DNA of 64,000 nt from NCBI RefSeq assembly GCF_011927665.1, contig NZ_JAATJA010000001.1, forward strand, positions 1,469,019 to 1,533,018, in the 5' to 3' direction. The position numbers were made by a program, and so were the translations under genes. Below the pieces are notes generated by a model, which saw only the letters and a list, made by a program, of their open reading frames with translations, was not told the origin of the DNA and made no database searches. Source of the DNA: Desulfobaculum xiamenense (GTDB lineage Bacteria; Desulfobacterota; Desulfovibrionia; Desulfovibrionales; Desulfovibrionaceae). Below are positions 45,624 to 56,234 of this stretch, piece by piece (positions within the stretch are counted from its first letter, which is position 1; each line of letters opens with the position of its first letter).

Positions 45624-48600
45624 ATGCCATACAAAGGCCCCCACATTTCCATAGCCCCGGAACGCCTGGTGCCCCGCGTACTGGGCCTCGATTACAAGGA
45701 ATTCAAGAGATGGCCAGAGGCGGTGCGCGAAACCGCACTGGACCTCGCCGCCGAACTCTTCCTGATCCGCTACAACCCCTTCATCGACCCGGAAATGGTC
45801 TGGAAAAGCGCGCAGGCATCCTTCAGCCGCGCCAAGCTCGCCCTTTCCGAGGAATACTCCTCCGTGCTCGCCACGGGCATGTTCCGCTTCTGGAACCAGT
45901 TCAAGGACGACCTCAAGTTCAAGGAAGAGGTCATCCGCCGCGCCCGCCAGTTCCTGCCCGAAGAGGCCATCGACATCCGCCCCAACTCGCGCGTGGAATG
46001 CGCCACCGACGCCACCGACCTGCGCATGGAACTGCCCCTGTTCGTGGCGCTGCCCGAGACCACGGCGCAGGTGCGCGATCTGGTGCGCCTCGCCGGGGCC
46101 ATGAATTTCTCGCTCATCCCGCGTGGCGGCGGCTCCGGCCTCACCGGCGGTGCCATCCCGGCGCGCAGGCGTAGCGTGGTGCTGGGGCTCGCCCGCCTGA
46201 ACAAGGTTCTGGACCGCGACCCCGAGGCCATGACCCTGTGCTGTCAGAGCGGCATCATCACCATCGACGCCATCCGCGCCGCTGCCGAGAGCAACATGCT
46301 GTTCACCGTGGACCCAGCCTCCAAGTCCGCGTCGTCCATCGGCGGCAACGTCTCCGAGAACTCCGGCGGCCCCTTCGCCTTCGAATACGGCACCACCATC
46401 GACAACATCCTCTCCTACCGCATGGTCATGCCCTCGGGCGAACTCATCGAGGTGCGCCGCAAGGACCACCCCGGCCACAAGATCATGCCGCACGAGACGG
46501 CCGTCTTCGAAATCCTGAACGAGCACGGCGAGCTGAAGGAAACCGTGGCCCTCGCGGGAACCGACGTGCGCGCCGAAGGCCTCGGCAAGGACGTCACCAA
46601 CAAATTCCTCGGCGGCCTGCCCGGCGTGCAGAAGGAAGGCGTGGACGGCATCATCACCGAAGCCTGCTTCACCTGCCACGAGCGCCTTGCCCACTCGCGC
46701 GTGCTGTGCCTCGAATTCTTCGGCCGCACCATGCGCCCGGCCATGCACGTCATCCGCGACGTGGTGGCCCTGCGCGACGACATCCGCAAGGAAGGCGATC
46801 TGGTCAAGATTTCCGCCCTTGAGGAATTCGGCACCAAGTACGTGCAGGCCATCGAGTACAAGAAGAAGTCCACCCGCTACGAGGGCGAGCCGATCTCCGT
46901 GCTCATCCTCCAGCTCGACTCCAACGACGAGACGGCCCTCGACGGCGCGGTGAAGCGCATCGTGGACATCGTGGAGCCCTACGACGACGTGGACGTCCTC
47001 GCCGCGCGCGACGAGCGCGAGGCCGAAGTCTTCTGGGAGGACCGCCACCGCCTGTCCGCCATTTCCAAGCGGACCTCGGGCTTCAAGATCAACGAGGACA
47101 TCGTCATCCCCCTCGGTGTCATTCCCGAGTTCTCGGACTTCATCGAGGGACTGAACCTCCTGTACATGGCCAAGGCCTACCGCGCCGCCCTGCAGGACGT
47201 GGGACGCCTGCCCGGCATCGGCATCGAGGACCGCTTCATCAACATGGAGTTCACCTTCGCCTCCAAGATCATCAACGGTGACGTCGGCACCAGCGAGATC
47301 TCGGATCAGGAGCTGGAGGTGCAGGCCTACTACTTCTTCCGCGACCTCAAGAGCCGCTACTCCGACCTTGGCGAGGAGCTGGACGCCGTCCACGAGAACA
47401 TGCGCAAGACGCGCATCATCATCGCCAACCACATGCACGCTGGCGACGGCAACTGCCACGTCAACATCCCGGTCAACTCCAACGACCCGGTGATGCTCGC
47501 GCTGGCCGAGGAAGCCATCCACATGGTGGCCGACACCGTCATGGCCATGGGCGGCGTGGTGTCCGGCGAGCACGGCATCGGCATCACCAAAATCGGCTTC
47601 CTGCCCGAGGACCGCATCCGCGCCCTGTCCGAGTACAAGCGCCGCGTGGACCCCAAGGACATCCTGAACCCCGGCAAGCTCACCACCCGCGAGCTGCCCG
47701 CGCCGACCTACACCTTCTCCTTCAACAAGCTCATTCAGGACATCTCCAACACCGGCCTCGCCGACAAGGAACGCCTGATGAGCATGCTGACCAACATCCA
47801 GACCTGCACCCGCTGCGGCAAGTGCAAGCAGGTCTGCCCGATGTACACGCCCAGCCGCTCGCTGATCCACCACCCGCGAAACAAGAACATCAGCCTCGGC
47901 GCACTCATCGAGGCCATCTACTACTCGCAGGTCATCGGCGGCGAGCCGGACCGCTCGCTCATGGACCAGCTGCGCACGCTCGTGGACCACTGCACGGCCT
48001 GCGGCAAGTGCATGGCCGTGTGCCCGGTGAAGATCAACACGCCCGAAGTCACCCTGCACATGCGCACCTTCCTTGAAGAAAAGGGCGCGGGCGGCCACCC
48101 GATCAAGACGCGCGTCCTGCACTTCCTAGTGGGCAATCCCGCGAAGCGCGTGCCCGCCGCGGCCAAGCTGGCCGCCATCGGACAGACGGCGGCCAACCGC
48201 TCCATCACGCTTCTGCCCACCTCGTGGCGCGAGAAGGCCGTGAACCCCATGTTCCAGGGCAAGGGACCGGCGCTTGGCCTCAAAAACCTCGACGACGCGC
48301 TGCACCTCTCGCGCGGGTCGTTCTTCGTGCCCCGGAGCGACGACGACAACGGCAACGCGGTGCTCTACTTCCCCGGCTGCGGAGCGAGCCTGTTCTCCAG
48401 CTCCATCGGTCTGGCCGGTCTCTACATTCTGCTGCGCTCGGGCATCCCCGTAGTGCTGCCGCCGGAGCACATGTGCTGCGGCTACCCGCTCATCACCGCC
48501 GGATGCGAGGAAGAATTCAACGCCAACCGCTCGCGCAACATCGACCGCCTCTCGGACCTGATGCGCGCGGCGAACGGTGCGGGCCTCACGGTGCGCCACG

Positions 48601-49193
48601 TGCTCACCTCCTGCGGCACCTGCCGCGAGGGCCTCAAGGAATACCACCTCGAAACCTTCGCCACGCCGCTGGTCCATCGCGACGTGACCCAGTTCGTCAT
48701 GGAGAACGCGCCGAAGCTGTTCGAGAACGCGCCCGCCTGCGAAGAGCCGCTCCTGTACCACGCGGCCTGCCACGCCGAGTGGTCCGGCGTTCCCGCCACC
48801 AAGGCCTCGGGACGCTACGCCGCCGCACTGGCGGACCTCTCGGGCTGCAAGGTCCGCGTCTCTCCGGGCTGCTGCGGCGAATCCGGCATGGGCGCCATGA
48901 CCACCCCGGAACTCTACAACAAGCTGCGCGCCGAGAAGCAGGAGCGCCTCAAGCTCGACCTCGCCGACTACCCGGCGAAACGCCCCATCGTGGTGGGCTG
49001 CCCCTCGTGCCGCATGGGTATCCGCAGGAGCCTCATCGCCATGAAGGACAACCGTCCCGTCATCCACACGCTGGAATACCTCGCCGAGCGCCTCGGCGGA
49101 GCCAAGTGGAAGAAGGACCTCCTGTCGGCCATCGGCAACGTGGGGTCGCGCCCCGGCGTGCGCCCCGTCAACCTCTCCGGCGACCGGAACTGA
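45624..49193 (+). CDS. FAD-linked oxidase / 2[4Fe-4S] / CCG fusion dehydrogenase
   Basis: A 1189-residue fusion. Residues 110-700 are a GlcD/Dld-type FAD oxidase (PRGGGSGLTGGAIP for FAD, GGNVSENSGGPFAFEYGTT, MHAGDGNCHVN, GEHGIGITK). Residues 730-830 hold two ferredoxin motifs (CTRCGKCKQVCP, CTACGKCMAVCP). Residues 900-1170 hold two CCG domains (FPGCG-CCGYP-CGTC and HAACH-CCGES-CPSC), as in GlpC or HdrD. The enzyme should oxidise a 2-hydroxy acid, most likely lactate or glycolate, and send electrons to the quinone pool. All cysteine ligands are present and there is no UGA here. It has its own promoter. Confidence 0.9.
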   Translation: MPYKGPHISIAPERLVPRVLGLDYKEFKRWPEAVRETALDLAAELFLIRYNPFIDPEMVWKSAQASFSRAKLALSEEYSSVLATGMFRFWNQFKDDLKFKEEVIRRARQFLPEEAIDIRPNSRVECATDATDLRMELPLFVALPETTAQVRDLVRLAGAMNFSLIPRGGGSGLTGGAIPARRRSVVLGLARLNKVLDRDPEAMTLCCQSGIITIDAIRAAAESNMLFTVDPASKSASSIGGNVSENSGGPFAFEYGTTIDNILSYRMVMPSGELIEVRRKDHPGHKIMPHETAVFEILNEHGELKETVALAGTDVRAEGLGKDVTNKFLGGLPGVQKEGVDGIITEACFTCHERLAHSRVLCLEFFGRTMRPAMHVIRDVVALRDDIRKEGDLVKISALEEFGTKYVQAIEYKKKSTRYEGEPISVLILQLDSNDETALDGAVKRIVDIVEPYDDVDVLAARDEREAEVFWEDRHRLSAISKRTSGFKINEDIVIPLGVIPEFSDFIEGLNLLYMAKAYRAALQDVGRLPGIGIEDRFINMEFTFASKIINGDVGTSEISDQELEVQAYYFFRDLKSRYSDLGEELDAVHENMRKTRIIIANHMHAGDGNCHVNIPVNSNDPVMLALAEEAIHMVADTVMAMGGVVSGEHGIGITKIGFLPEDRIRALSEYKRRVDPKDILNPGKLTTRELPAPTYTFSFNKLIQDISNTGLADKERLMSMLTNIQTCTRCGKCKQVCPMYTPSRSLIHHPRNKNISLGALIEAIYYSQVIGGEPDRSLMDQLRTLVDHCTACGKCMAVCPVKINTPEVTLHMRTFLEEKGAGGHPIKTRVLHFLVGNPAKRVPAAAKLAAIGQTAANRSITLLPTSWREKAVNPMFQGKGPALGLKNLDDALHLSRGSFFVPRSDDDNGNAVLYFPGCGASLFSSSIGLAGLYILLRSGIPVVLPPEHMCCGYPLITAGCEEEFNANRSRNIDRLSDLMRAANGAGLTVRHVLTSCGTCREGLKEYHLETFATPLVHRDVTQFVMENAPKLFENAPACEEPLLYHAACHAEWSGVPATKASGRYAAALADLSGCKVRVSPGCCGESGMGAMTTPELYNKLRAEKQERLKLDLADYPAKRPIVVGCPSCRMGIRRSLIAMKDNRPVIHTLEYLAERLGGAKWKKDLLSAIGNVGSRPGVRPVNLSGDRN

Positions 49194-49204
49194 CGGAACG
49201 ACGC

Positions 49205-49624
49205 ATGCGCATTCTCGGTATCGACTTCGGACTCAAACGCGTGGGCCTGGCCATCACCGACGGGCTGGGCATGATGGCCTTTCCCTACAAGACCATCGTG
49301 CGCACCACGCGTGACGCACTGTTCGCCGAACTGGCGGACATCCTCGAAAAGGAACGTGTCGAAGCCATCGTGCTGGGTCTCCCCCTGTCCATGGACGGGG
49401 AGGAGACCCTGATCACGAGGCAGGTTCTCAACTTCAAGGCCAGCCTCGCGCGGCGCACCTCACTGCCCATCCACCTCGTGGACGAGCGGCTGTCCAGCGT
49501 CGCCGCCGAGGAAGATCTCATCGAGGCGGGCATGAAACGCGGCAAGATCAAGAAGGTGCTCGATCAGCAGGCCGCCGTGCGCATCCTCGAATCCCATCTG
49601 TCACAGGAGCGCCGCAACGCATGA
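49205..49624 (+). CDS. ruvX: RuvX / YqgF-family putative Holliday junction resolvase
   Basis: A 139-residue RNase H-fold protein. The first strand ILGIDFGLKRVGLAITD has the catalytic Asp, IVLGLPLSMDG and VDERLSS the others. Members act in rRNA 5'-end processing and possibly in Holliday junction resolution. It starts 11 bases after the dehydrogenase stop and its stop overlaps the mltG start (ATGA), so it is co-transcribed with both. Confidence 0.9.
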   Translation: MRILGIDFGLKRVGLAITDGLGMMAFPYKTIVRTTRDALFAELADILEKERVEAIVLGLPLSMDGEETLITRQVLNFKASLARRTSLPIHLVDERLSSVAAEEDLIEAGMKRGKIKKVLDQQAAVRILESHLSQERRNA

Positions 49625-50646
49625 GAAAGGCTCTCGTCGCCTGCGCCGTGCTGGCCGCCGTGGCCCTCGCCATGGCAGGCTGGACGGCATGGAAGGTTCA
49701 CTCCTTCCTCTCCTCCGCCCCCGAAACGCCCGGACGTGAAGTGATCTTCACCGTCGAACCGGGCCAGAGCTTCGATCAGGTCGCCCGCCTGCTCGCGCGG
49801 GAAAACCTCGTCACCAACGTGAAGCACTTCCGGATGCTCGCCCGGTACGACGGAAAGGTCGGTGCCATCAAGGCAGGCGAGTTCAGCCTCAACACGGGCT
49901 GGACGCCGCGCAGACTGCTCGCGGAATTGACCTCGGGCCGGGTGCGCCTGCACAGGCTGTCCATTCCCGAGGGCCTCACGTGGTGGCAGGTCGGCCGCAT
50001 CGTCGAGCACGCAGGTCTCGGCTCCTTCGAGAGCTTCGAACGCGCCGTGCACGACCGAAAAATCCTCGAGCGCTACCACATTCCCTTCGAAAGCGCCGAG
50101 GGCTTCCTGTATCCGGAGACCTACCACTTCCCGCGCCCGCACGGGGGCGACGCCACTCCCGTCGTCCGTGCGATGCTGGCCATGTTCTGGAAGGCCGCCG
50201 GACACCGCCTGTGGCCCAATGGCCTGCCCTCTCCCGAGGAACTGCGCCGCATCGTGACGCTGGCCTCCATGGTGGAGAAGGAAACGGGCACCGCCTCCGA
50301 ACGTCCGCGCATCGCTGGCGTCTACGCCAACAGGCTCAAGATCGGCATGCTCATGCAGTGCGACCCCACCGTCATCTACGGACTCGGCACTGCCTTCGAC
50401 GGCAACCTCACCCGCAAACACCTGCGCGACGAGACCAACCCCTACAACACCTACAAGCTACCCGGACTGCCCTACGGCCCCATCTGCTCGCCGGGGCTGC
50501 AATCCCTCGAAGCGGCCATGAATCCGGAACCCAACAACTTCATCTTCTTCGTGGCCAAGGGCGACGGCAGCCACTTCTTCAGTGCCACGCTCGACGCGCA
50601 CAACCGCGCCGTGCGCCAGTACCAGCTTGGCATGGCCAATCCCTAA
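49621..50646 (+). CDS. mltG: Endolytic murein transglycosylase (YceG-like)
   Basis: A 341-residue inner-membrane enzyme with an N-terminal membrane helix (about 5-25), a LysM-like lead ([17 protein letters not shown]) and the YceG catalytic part: [11 protein letters not shown] and ASMVEKETG with the active-site Glu. It cuts nascent glycan strands and thus sets their length at the divisome or elongasome. Overlap with ruvX by 4 bases is a common arrangement. Confidence 0.92.
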   Translation: MRKALVACAVLAAVALAMAGWTAWKVHSFLSSAPETPGREVIFTVEPGQSFDQVARLLARENLVTNVKHFRMLARYDGKVGAIKAGEFSLNTGWTPRRLLAELTSGRVRLHRLSIPEGLTWWQVGRIVEHAGLGSFESFERAVHDRKILERYHIPFESAEGFLYPETYHFPRPHGGDATPVVRAMLAMFWKAAGHRLWPNGLPSPEELRRIVTLASMVEKETGTASERPRIAGVYANRLKIGMLMQCDPTVIYGLGTAFDGNLTRKHLRDETNPYNTYKLPGLPYGPICSPGLQSLEAAMNPEPNNFIFFVAKGDGSHFFSATLDAHNRAVRQYQLGMANP

Positions 50647-50672
50647 TCATCGGCCAACACACGCGCCATTCA

Positions 50673-50706
50673 CGCCCCGCATCGGCATGCCGATGCGGGG
50701 CGTTTT
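50673..50706 (+). terminator. Rho-independent terminator after mltG
   Basis: CGCCCCGCATCGGCA pairs with TGCCGATGCGGGGCG at once, followed by TTTT. Confidence 0.85.
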
Positions 50707-50809
50707 GCATTGCACGGTCTCCACACGACAGCACCGTTCTTCGACAACAGGTATACGTATGCGCCCCACCATGCTATGCTTGGGCAAACCGTCCGTCATG
50801 GAGGCCCGC

Positions 50810-53062
50810 ATGCGCAAGTCCATCGTGGTCCAAATGATCATCGCCGTGGCAGCCGCCCTCGTCATCGAGGGGCTGTTCTTCTACACGTACCTCACACTCG
50901 ATATCCACCGCCTTTCGCGCGAACGGGCGAACGTCACACGCAAAAACGTCTACCAGATGGAGCAGTACAGCCTGCAGGACGTCGTGCAGCTCGCCTACAC
51001 CACAGTCAATCGCTTCCACGACCAATCCATGGACATCGAGGGACTCAAACGCGACAAGGCCCGCGAACTGCGCAAGATCGTCGATACCGCCCACAGCCTG
51101 CTCACCGAGGAATACCACGCCAACAAGAACTCCCTCCCTCGTGCGGAACTGCTCGAACGGCTCAAGGCCCACATCGTCCGCATGCGCTACGACGACGGCA
51201 ACTACCTCTGGATCACCGACACCGACTCGCACATGATCGCCCATCCCATAAGCCCACAGCTCAACGGCAAGGACATGAGCACCGCCACGGACCCGAAGGG
51301 CAAGCGCCTCTTCGCCGAGATGTCCAAGGTCGCCAAGGCTTCGGGCGAGGGGACCGTGGACTACATGTGGGCCAAGCCCGGAGAGACCGAGGCCAAGGTC
51401 AAGGTCTCCTACGTCAAGCTCGTCCCGGAACTCGGCTGGATCGTCGGCACCGGCGCGTGGGTCGAGGACCTCACCGAGGATCTCAAGCGACAAGCCCTTG
51501 AACAGGTGAAGCGGATGCGGCTGGCCGACAACAACTACTTCTGGATCAACAACCTCGAACCGCGCATGATCATGCACCCCGAAAAGCCGGAGCTTGACGG
51601 CAAGAAGGTCGACGACATCAAGGACCCCACCGGCAAGGCCATCTTCGTCGAATTCGTGAATGCCGTGCGGGAGGACGGGGAAGGCTTCGTCGACTACCAG
51701 TGGCCCAAGCCCGGACAGACCGGGAACTTCCCGAAGCTGTCCTTCGTGAAGCTGTTCAGACCGTGGGGCTGGGTGATCGGCATGGGCGTGTACATGGACG
51801 AAGTCGAGGCGCAGATTGTGCGCGAGCGCGACGATTTCGACGCCGCCGTGTCTGCCATGCTCAACAAGGCAAGCCTCTTCGGCGTGGCCTTCATCACCTT
51901 CGTGATGGCGGCCATCGTCGTGCTGATGCGCATGCGGCTCAAGAAGCCCATCGACGCGGTGGTGGACTATTCCGGCAATGTGGCCCGAGGCGACCTCGAT
52001 GCGACAATGAGCGGCACATTCCGTGGCGAGGTGCTTCGGCTCAAGGAATCCATCGAAGCCATGGTGGACAGCCTCAAGGCCAAGATGCGCGAGGCCGAAC
52101 TCAAGAGCGAAGAGGCCGAAGAGGAGGCCGGGCGCGCCCGCATCGCCAAGCAGGAGGCCGACGAAGCCCGTGCCAAAGCGGAAACGGCGAAACGAGACGG
52201 CATGCTCGAAGCCGCGCGAGCGCTGGAATCCATCGTCGAACGCGTGACCACGGCCTCGGAGGAGTTGTCTTCGCAGTCCGAGCAAATACGCGTAGGCACC
52301 ACCACCCAGAAGCAGCGCATCGGCGAAACCGCAACGGCCATGGACCAGATGAACGCCACGGTGCTCGAAGTGGCCCGCAATGCAGGCAACGCCGCCGACA
52401 ACGCGGACCAGACCCGCCGCAAGGCCATGGAAGGGCGCGACATCGTCACGCAGGCGGTTTCGGCCATCACCTCGGTGCACAAGCTGGCCTCAACCCTCAA
52501 GAAGGACATGGACACCCTCGGCGTTCAGGCCGAAGCCATCGGCCAGATCATGAACGTCATCACCGACATCGCGGACCAGACCAATCTGCTGGCGCTGAAC
52601 GCCGCCATCGAGGCCGCCCGCGCCGGAGACGCCGGGCGCGGCTTCGCCGTCGTCGCGGACGAGGTGCGCAAGCTCGCCGAAAAGACCATGACCGCCACCA
52701 AGGAGGTCGGCGACTCCATCGGCGCCATCCAGCATTCAGCCCGCACCAACGCCGCGCACGTTGACAACGCGGTGGAAACGGTGGAGGAGGCGACTCGGCT
52801 GGCGGATTCATCGGGAACAGCGCTGGCGAGCATCGTGTCCCTCTCCGAGGGCACGGCGGATCAGGTCCGCAACATCGCCACTGCCAGCGAGGAACAATCC
52901 GCGGCCAGCGAGCAGATCAACCGCGTCGTGGACGAAATCAACGCCATCGCGGGGAACATCGCCGACGGCATGGATCAGGCCACGCAGGCCCTGCAGGAGT
53001 TGGCGCAACTGGCGGCGGATCTCGCCGGGCTCATCGAGAGGATCAAGGACGAGAATAGCTGA
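50810..53062 (+). CDS. Methyl-accepting chemotaxis protein with tandem Cache sensors
   Basis: A 750-residue chemoreceptor. Membrane helices lie near residues 5-28 and 355-378. The periplasmic part contains two similar modules ([20 protein letters not shown] and [20 protein letters not shown]), each ending in GWIVGTGAW or GWVIGMGVY, which is a tandem Cache arrangement that normally binds small organic ligands. A HAMP-like stretch ([12 protein letters not shown]), a coiled coil and the signalling domain with the tip [35 protein letters not shown] follow. ATG 50810 has GGAGG five bases upstream. The ligand is unknown. Confidence 0.92.
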   Translation: MRKSIVVQMIIAVAAALVIEGLFFYTYLTLDIHRLSRERANVTRKNVYQMEQYSLQDVVQLAYTTVNRFHDQSMDIEGLKRDKARELRKIVDTAHSLLTEEYHANKNSLPRAELLERLKAHIVRMRYDDGNYLWITDTDSHMIAHPISPQLNGKDMSTATDPKGKRLFAEMSKVAKASGEGTVDYMWAKPGETEAKVKVSYVKLVPELGWIVGTGAWVEDLTEDLKRQALEQVKRMRLADNNYFWINNLEPRMIMHPEKPELDGKKVDDIKDPTGKAIFVEFVNAVREDGEGFVDYQWPKPGQTGNFPKLSFVKLFRPWGWVIGMGVYMDEVEAQIVRERDDFDAAVSAMLNKASLFGVAFITFVMAAIVVLMRMRLKKPIDAVVDYSGNVARGDLDATMSGTFRGEVLRLKESIEAMVDSLKAKMREAELKSEEAEEEAGRARIAKQEADEARAKAETAKRDGMLEAARALESIVERVTTASEELSSQSEQIRVGTTTQKQRIGETATAMDQMNATVLEVARNAGNAADNADQTRRKAMEGRDIVTQAVSAITSVHKLASTLKKDMDTLGVQAEAIGQIMNVITDIADQTNLLALNAAIEAARAGDAGRGFAVVADEVRKLAEKTMTATKEVGDSIGAIQHSARTNAAHVDNAVETVEEATRLADSSGTALASIVSLSEGTADQVRNIATASEEQSAASEQINRVVDEINAIAGNIADGMDQATQALQELAQLAADLAGLIERIKDENS

Positions 53063-53097
53063 TCGCGGGGCGCGGCGCTCACTGACCGCCGCGCCTG

Positions 53098-54357
53098 CTA
53101 CATTCTGTCGGGTTCGGACAGGATGGTCCGATACATATCCACCACGTCCCGGGCGTCGTCGCCAACTGTGCGCACGCTCGGGACGTTCGCGCTCAAGCTG
53201 GCGCACAGGGCCTCGTCCGCAGCCAACCGCGACAGGGCGTCGGCCAGTTCCCCTGCGTCCCCTGGCGCAACGACCAGCGCGTTCACGCCGTCGTCGAGCA
53301 CGTCGGCAAGGGCGGGCAGGCGCGACGCCACCAGCGGCACGCCTGCGGCGAAGGCCTCGCGCGCGACAAGGCAATAGCTCTCCTCGCGCGAGGGGACGAC
53401 TACCACATCCAGCCGGGCCAGAATGCCCGCCAGATCGGGCGGTCCGTAGTTTCCCCGGTAGGTCGCACCGGGCAGCCCCATCATCCGCCGCAGAATCGGC
53501 TCGCAATACGCGCCCTGCTCCGCGTGCCCATGGACGTCCAGCGTCGCCGCGCCCGGAGCGAGTCGCGAAAAGGCCTCCACCAGCACATCAAGCCCCTTCT
53601 TGAAGGTCAGCCGCCCCAGATACCCCACGCGCAACGGACCGCGACGCCCGGTGCGGCGCGCACGCACCGTCTCAACGCCGTCCACGCTCACCCCCAGCGG
53701 GAACAGCCGCACGCGCTCTGCCGGAACCCCCGCCCCGGTCAGATGCCCCCGCGTATACTCCGAGGCCGCAAGCACCACGTCTGCCCGCCCGATTACGGCG
53801 CTCAGGTAGCGGCTTCGCAAATCCATGAGCCGCGTCATGACCGCAAGTGGCGCAATGCGCGCCAGCCCCGGCACGCGACCGAGCAGACACCGCGCACAGG
53901 TCGCGGCGTCCACGGGCACCTCGGTGCAGACGTGGCCGTTGTGCCGGACAAGGTGGCACTGATTGCAGTAGGCCCATGCGTCATGCGCGGTGAAGAGGCT
54001 CGCAATCCCGGCCCTAACGCTCAGGTCCAGCGCGCTGCCGGTGAACCCTATGAGGTGATGGAAATGGGCCACCTGCGTGCCACGCTCCCGCAGCAGGGAA
54101 ACCAGCGCGGCCCCCACCTCGTCGTCCCGGAAGCGCGAGGCAACGTCCCGGCGCACGGGCACGGCCACGCCATGAAAGGGCACGCCGTCCACGACGGACC
54201 GTTCCACCGCGCCAAGCGCCCCGCCTTCCGGGCGCGGATACCAGCACGTCACCTCATGCCCGGCGTCGGTCAACTGCCGCGCAAGGGACAGCACATACAG
54301 TTCCACGCCGCCCAGACGGCGGGCCGGGGTCTCGTGCAGAATGAGCGCGATATTCAT
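53098..54357 (-). CDS. Glycosyltransferase family 4 protein
   Basis: A 419-residue GT-B enzyme. The acceptor-side N-terminal domain (GGVELYVLSLARQL) and the donor-side C-terminal domain (RVGYLGRLTFKKGLDVLVEAF, then VVPSREESYCLVAREAFAAGVPLVAS with the conserved E-x7-E) are complete. A cysteine-rich insert (CNQCHLVRHNGHVC, CARC, about 140-170) resembles a small metal-binding loop seen in some group 1 transferases. It probably adds a sugar to a surface polysaccharide or to lipid-linked oligosaccharide. It stands alone, convergent with the chemoreceptor gene. ATG 54357 is chosen; its ribosome site is weak. Confidence 0.85.
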   Translation of the reverse strand: MNIALILHETPARRLGGVELYVLSLARQLTDAGHEVTCWYPRPEGGALGAVERSVVDGVPFHGVAVPVRRDVASRFRDDEVGAALVSLLRERGTQVAHFHHLIGFTGSALDLSVRAGIASLFTAHDAWAYCNQCHLVRHNGHVCTEVPVDAATCARCLLGRVPGLARIAPLAVMTRLMDLRSRYLSAVIGRADVVLAASEYTRGHLTGAGVPAERVRLFPLGVSVDGVETVRARRTGRRGPLRVGYLGRLTFKKGLDVLVEAFSRLAPGAATLDVHGHAEQGAYCEPILRRMMGLPGATYRGNYGPPDLAGILARLDVVVVPSREESYCLVAREAFAAGVPLVASRLPALADVLDDGVNALVVAPGDAGELADALSRLAADEALCASLSANVPSVRTVGDDARDVVDMYRTILSEPDRM

Positions 54358-54424
54358 GCGCCGACCGTAAGGCATTTCGACCACTTGCGAAAGCGTCTAC
54401 GAAATCGCGCGCGCCACAACGCAA

Positions 54425-54455
54425 ACGGCCCGCGTCCGATATGGACGCGGGCCGT
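54425..54455 (-). terminator. Terminator after trpS
   Basis: ACGGCCCGCGTCC pairs with GGACGCGGGCCGT around a short loop; the minus-strand transcript continues into TTTGCGTT. Confidence 0.78.
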
Positions 54456-54483
54456 GGAAAAGCGGAAACCGGAGGAATCCGGC

Positions 54484-55479
54484 CTAGAAATCGAAGTTGA
54501 GGTGGGCGCGCAGGGCGTCCATGGTCTCGTTTGCGGCAGCCTCGGCGCGGCGGTTGCCGTCACGCAGGATCTCCCACACGCGGTCGGGATTCTCGTCCAG
54601 CTCGCGACGGCGGGCGTGGATGGGGGCCAGGAAGCGCTCCATGGATTCAAACAGCAGCTTCTTGCAGTCCACGCAACCCCAGCTGGCGTTGCGGCAGCCC
54701 TCTTCGATCTCGGGCAGACGCTCGGGGTCGGTGAGAATCTTGTGGTAGGGGAACAGGTTGCACACACAGGGATCGCCGGGATCGGCCTTGCGCAGACGGT
54801 TGGTGTCCGTGAGCATGGTCATGAGCTTCTGACGCACGGAGTCCATGTCCTCGCTAAGCGAAATGGAGTTGCCGTAGCTCTTGGACATCTTGCGGCCATC
54901 GAGGCCGGGCAGCTTGGAATCCTCGGTCAGCAGGGCCTGCGGCTCCACAAAGAAGTCGCCGTACAGGAAGTTGAAACGGCGAGCGATCTCGCGCGAAAGC
55001 TCCATGTGCGGCAGCTGGTCCTGCCCCACGGGCACGAACTCCGGCTTGTACATGAGGATGTCGCCGGTCATAAGCACGGGGTAGCCGAGGAAACCGTAGG
55101 TGTTGAGGTCCTTCTGCGCCAGCTGTTCCTTCTGATCCTTGTAGGTGGGGCAGCGCTCCAGCCAGCCGAGCGGCGTGACCATGGACAGCAGCAGGTGCAG
55201 TTCGGCGTGGGCCTTGACCTGCGACTGCTGGAAGATGACGCAGCGCGCGGGGTCGAGACCGGCGGCCACCCAATCCTTGACCAGACCGGGCACGAAGCCC
55301 TTGATCTTGCGGGGATCGGCGTATTCGCTGGTCAGCGCGTGCCAGTCGGCCACGAAGAAGAAGCAGTCGTACTCGTCCTGAAGGTTCACCCAGTTGCGGA
55401 GAACGCCGAAGTAATGGCCAAGATGAAGCGCCCCGGTGGGACGCATGCCGGAGACGATGCGTTTCTTGCTGTGCGTCAT
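54484..55479 (-). CDS. trpS: Tryptophanyl-tRNA synthetase
   Basis: A 331-residue class I synthetase that charges tRNA-Trp. The HIGH-type motif is LHLGHYFG near residue 18, and the KMSKS motif is GRKMSKSYGN near residue 202. A cysteine-bearing segment (CVCNLF, CRNASWGCVDCKKL) is present near 240-275. It starts 10 bases after the end of the site-2-type protease gene, so the two are probably co-transcribed. Confidence 0.95.
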   Translation of the reverse strand: MTHSKKRIVSGMRPTGALHLGHYFGVLRNWVNLQDEYDCFFFVADWHALTSEYADPRKIKGFVPGLVKDWVAAGLDPARCVIFQQSQVKAHAELHLLLSMVTPLGWLERCPTYKDQKEQLAQKDLNTYGFLGYPVLMTGDILMYKPEFVPVGQDQLPHMELSREIARRFNFLYGDFFVEPQALLTEDSKLPGLDGRKMSKSYGNSISLSEDMDSVRQKLMTMLTDTNRLRKADPGDPCVCNLFPYHKILTDPERLPEIEEGCRNASWGCVDCKKLLFESMERFLAPIHARRRELDENPDRVWEILRDGNRRAEAAANETMDALRAHLNFDF

Positions 55480-55489
55480 TGTTTTGGTC

Positions 55490-56146
55490 CTAGATCATGT
55501 GCAGTAGCGGTGCGAGAACAGACAGTACGGGCGCGAAGACGAACCTGAGCATGCCGGTCATGACCAGCACCAGCAGGATGATGAACCCGTAGCGTTCCAG
55601 TTGCATGTACTTGTAGGCCAGTCGCGGCGGCAGAAGCTCGGCCAGAATCTTGCTGCCGTCCAGCGGCGGAATGGGCAGCAGATTGAACACGCCGAGAATC
55701 ACGTTGATCAGCACGCCGTAGCGGACGATGTTCACGAGGGGAACGAAGAAGAACTCGCCCATGCCACCCGGCGCGGGCGGAAAGGCGAGCATGAGCGCGA
55801 AGACGGCGTACAGCGCCACGGCTAGCAGGAAGTTCATGGCCGCGCCCGCTGCGGAAACCACGATGATGCCCTTGCGGATGTCGCGGAAGTTCCGGGGGTT
55901 GATGGGCACGGGCTTGGCCCAGCCGATGATGAAGCCCGAGGTCAGCGCCGTAAGCAGAAAGACCAGCGTCCCCATGGGGTCCATGTGACGGATGGGGTTG
56001 AAGGTCAGCCTTCCGGCGAACTTGGCGGTGGGGTCGCCGTACCAGTAGGCGGCCAGACCGTGTGCCACCTCGTGGCAGGTCACGGCGAGCAGAAAGGGAA
56101 CCGCCAGTATGGCGATTCGCACTATGGCTTCTGATATGTCGAACAT
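55490..56146 (-). CDS. Site-2-type membrane metalloprotease (M50)
   Basis: A 218-residue membrane protein with about five helices. The zinc-binding HEVAH motif is in helix 1 near residue 25, and the second ligand motif LLPIPPLDGSK near 160. It lacks a PDZ or CBS domain, so it belongs to the short group. Such proteins cleave membrane substrates within the bilayer. It lies just upstream of trpS on the same strand, a pairing seen in related genomes as I recall. The ribosome site is weak. Confidence 0.82.
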   Translation of the reverse strand: MFDISEAIVRIAILAVPFLLAVTCHEVAHGLAAYWYGDPTAKFAGRLTFNPIRHMDPMGTLVFLLTALTSGFIIGWAKPVPINPRNFRDIRKGIIVVSAAGAAMNFLLAVALYAVFALMLAFPPAPGGMGEFFFVPLVNIVRYGVLINVILGVFNLLPIPPLDGSKILAELLPPRLAYKYMQLERYGFIILLVLVMTGMLRFVFAPVLSVLAPLLHMI

Positions 56147-56167
56147 GGGGTTTGCGGATTACCACGA

Positions 56168-56196
56168 ACGCCCGCCGGGGGCAAGCCGACGGGCGT
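56168..56196 (-). terminator. Possible terminator after the CheY-like gene
   Basis: An 11-bp arm (ACGCCCGCCGG) pairs with one mismatch; the minus transcript then runs into a moderately T-rich stretch. It lies between two same-strand genes. Confidence 0.45.
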
Positions 56197-56234
56197 GTGG
56201 CGAATCGGGAATGCGGGCGCGGGCATGGCCCGCG

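Noticed and set aside
45579-48122. Minus-strand open frame of 847 codons opposite the FAD/Fe-S dehydrogenase
   Set aside because: Val/Glu/Ala-rich shadow of a conserved gene; no start site.
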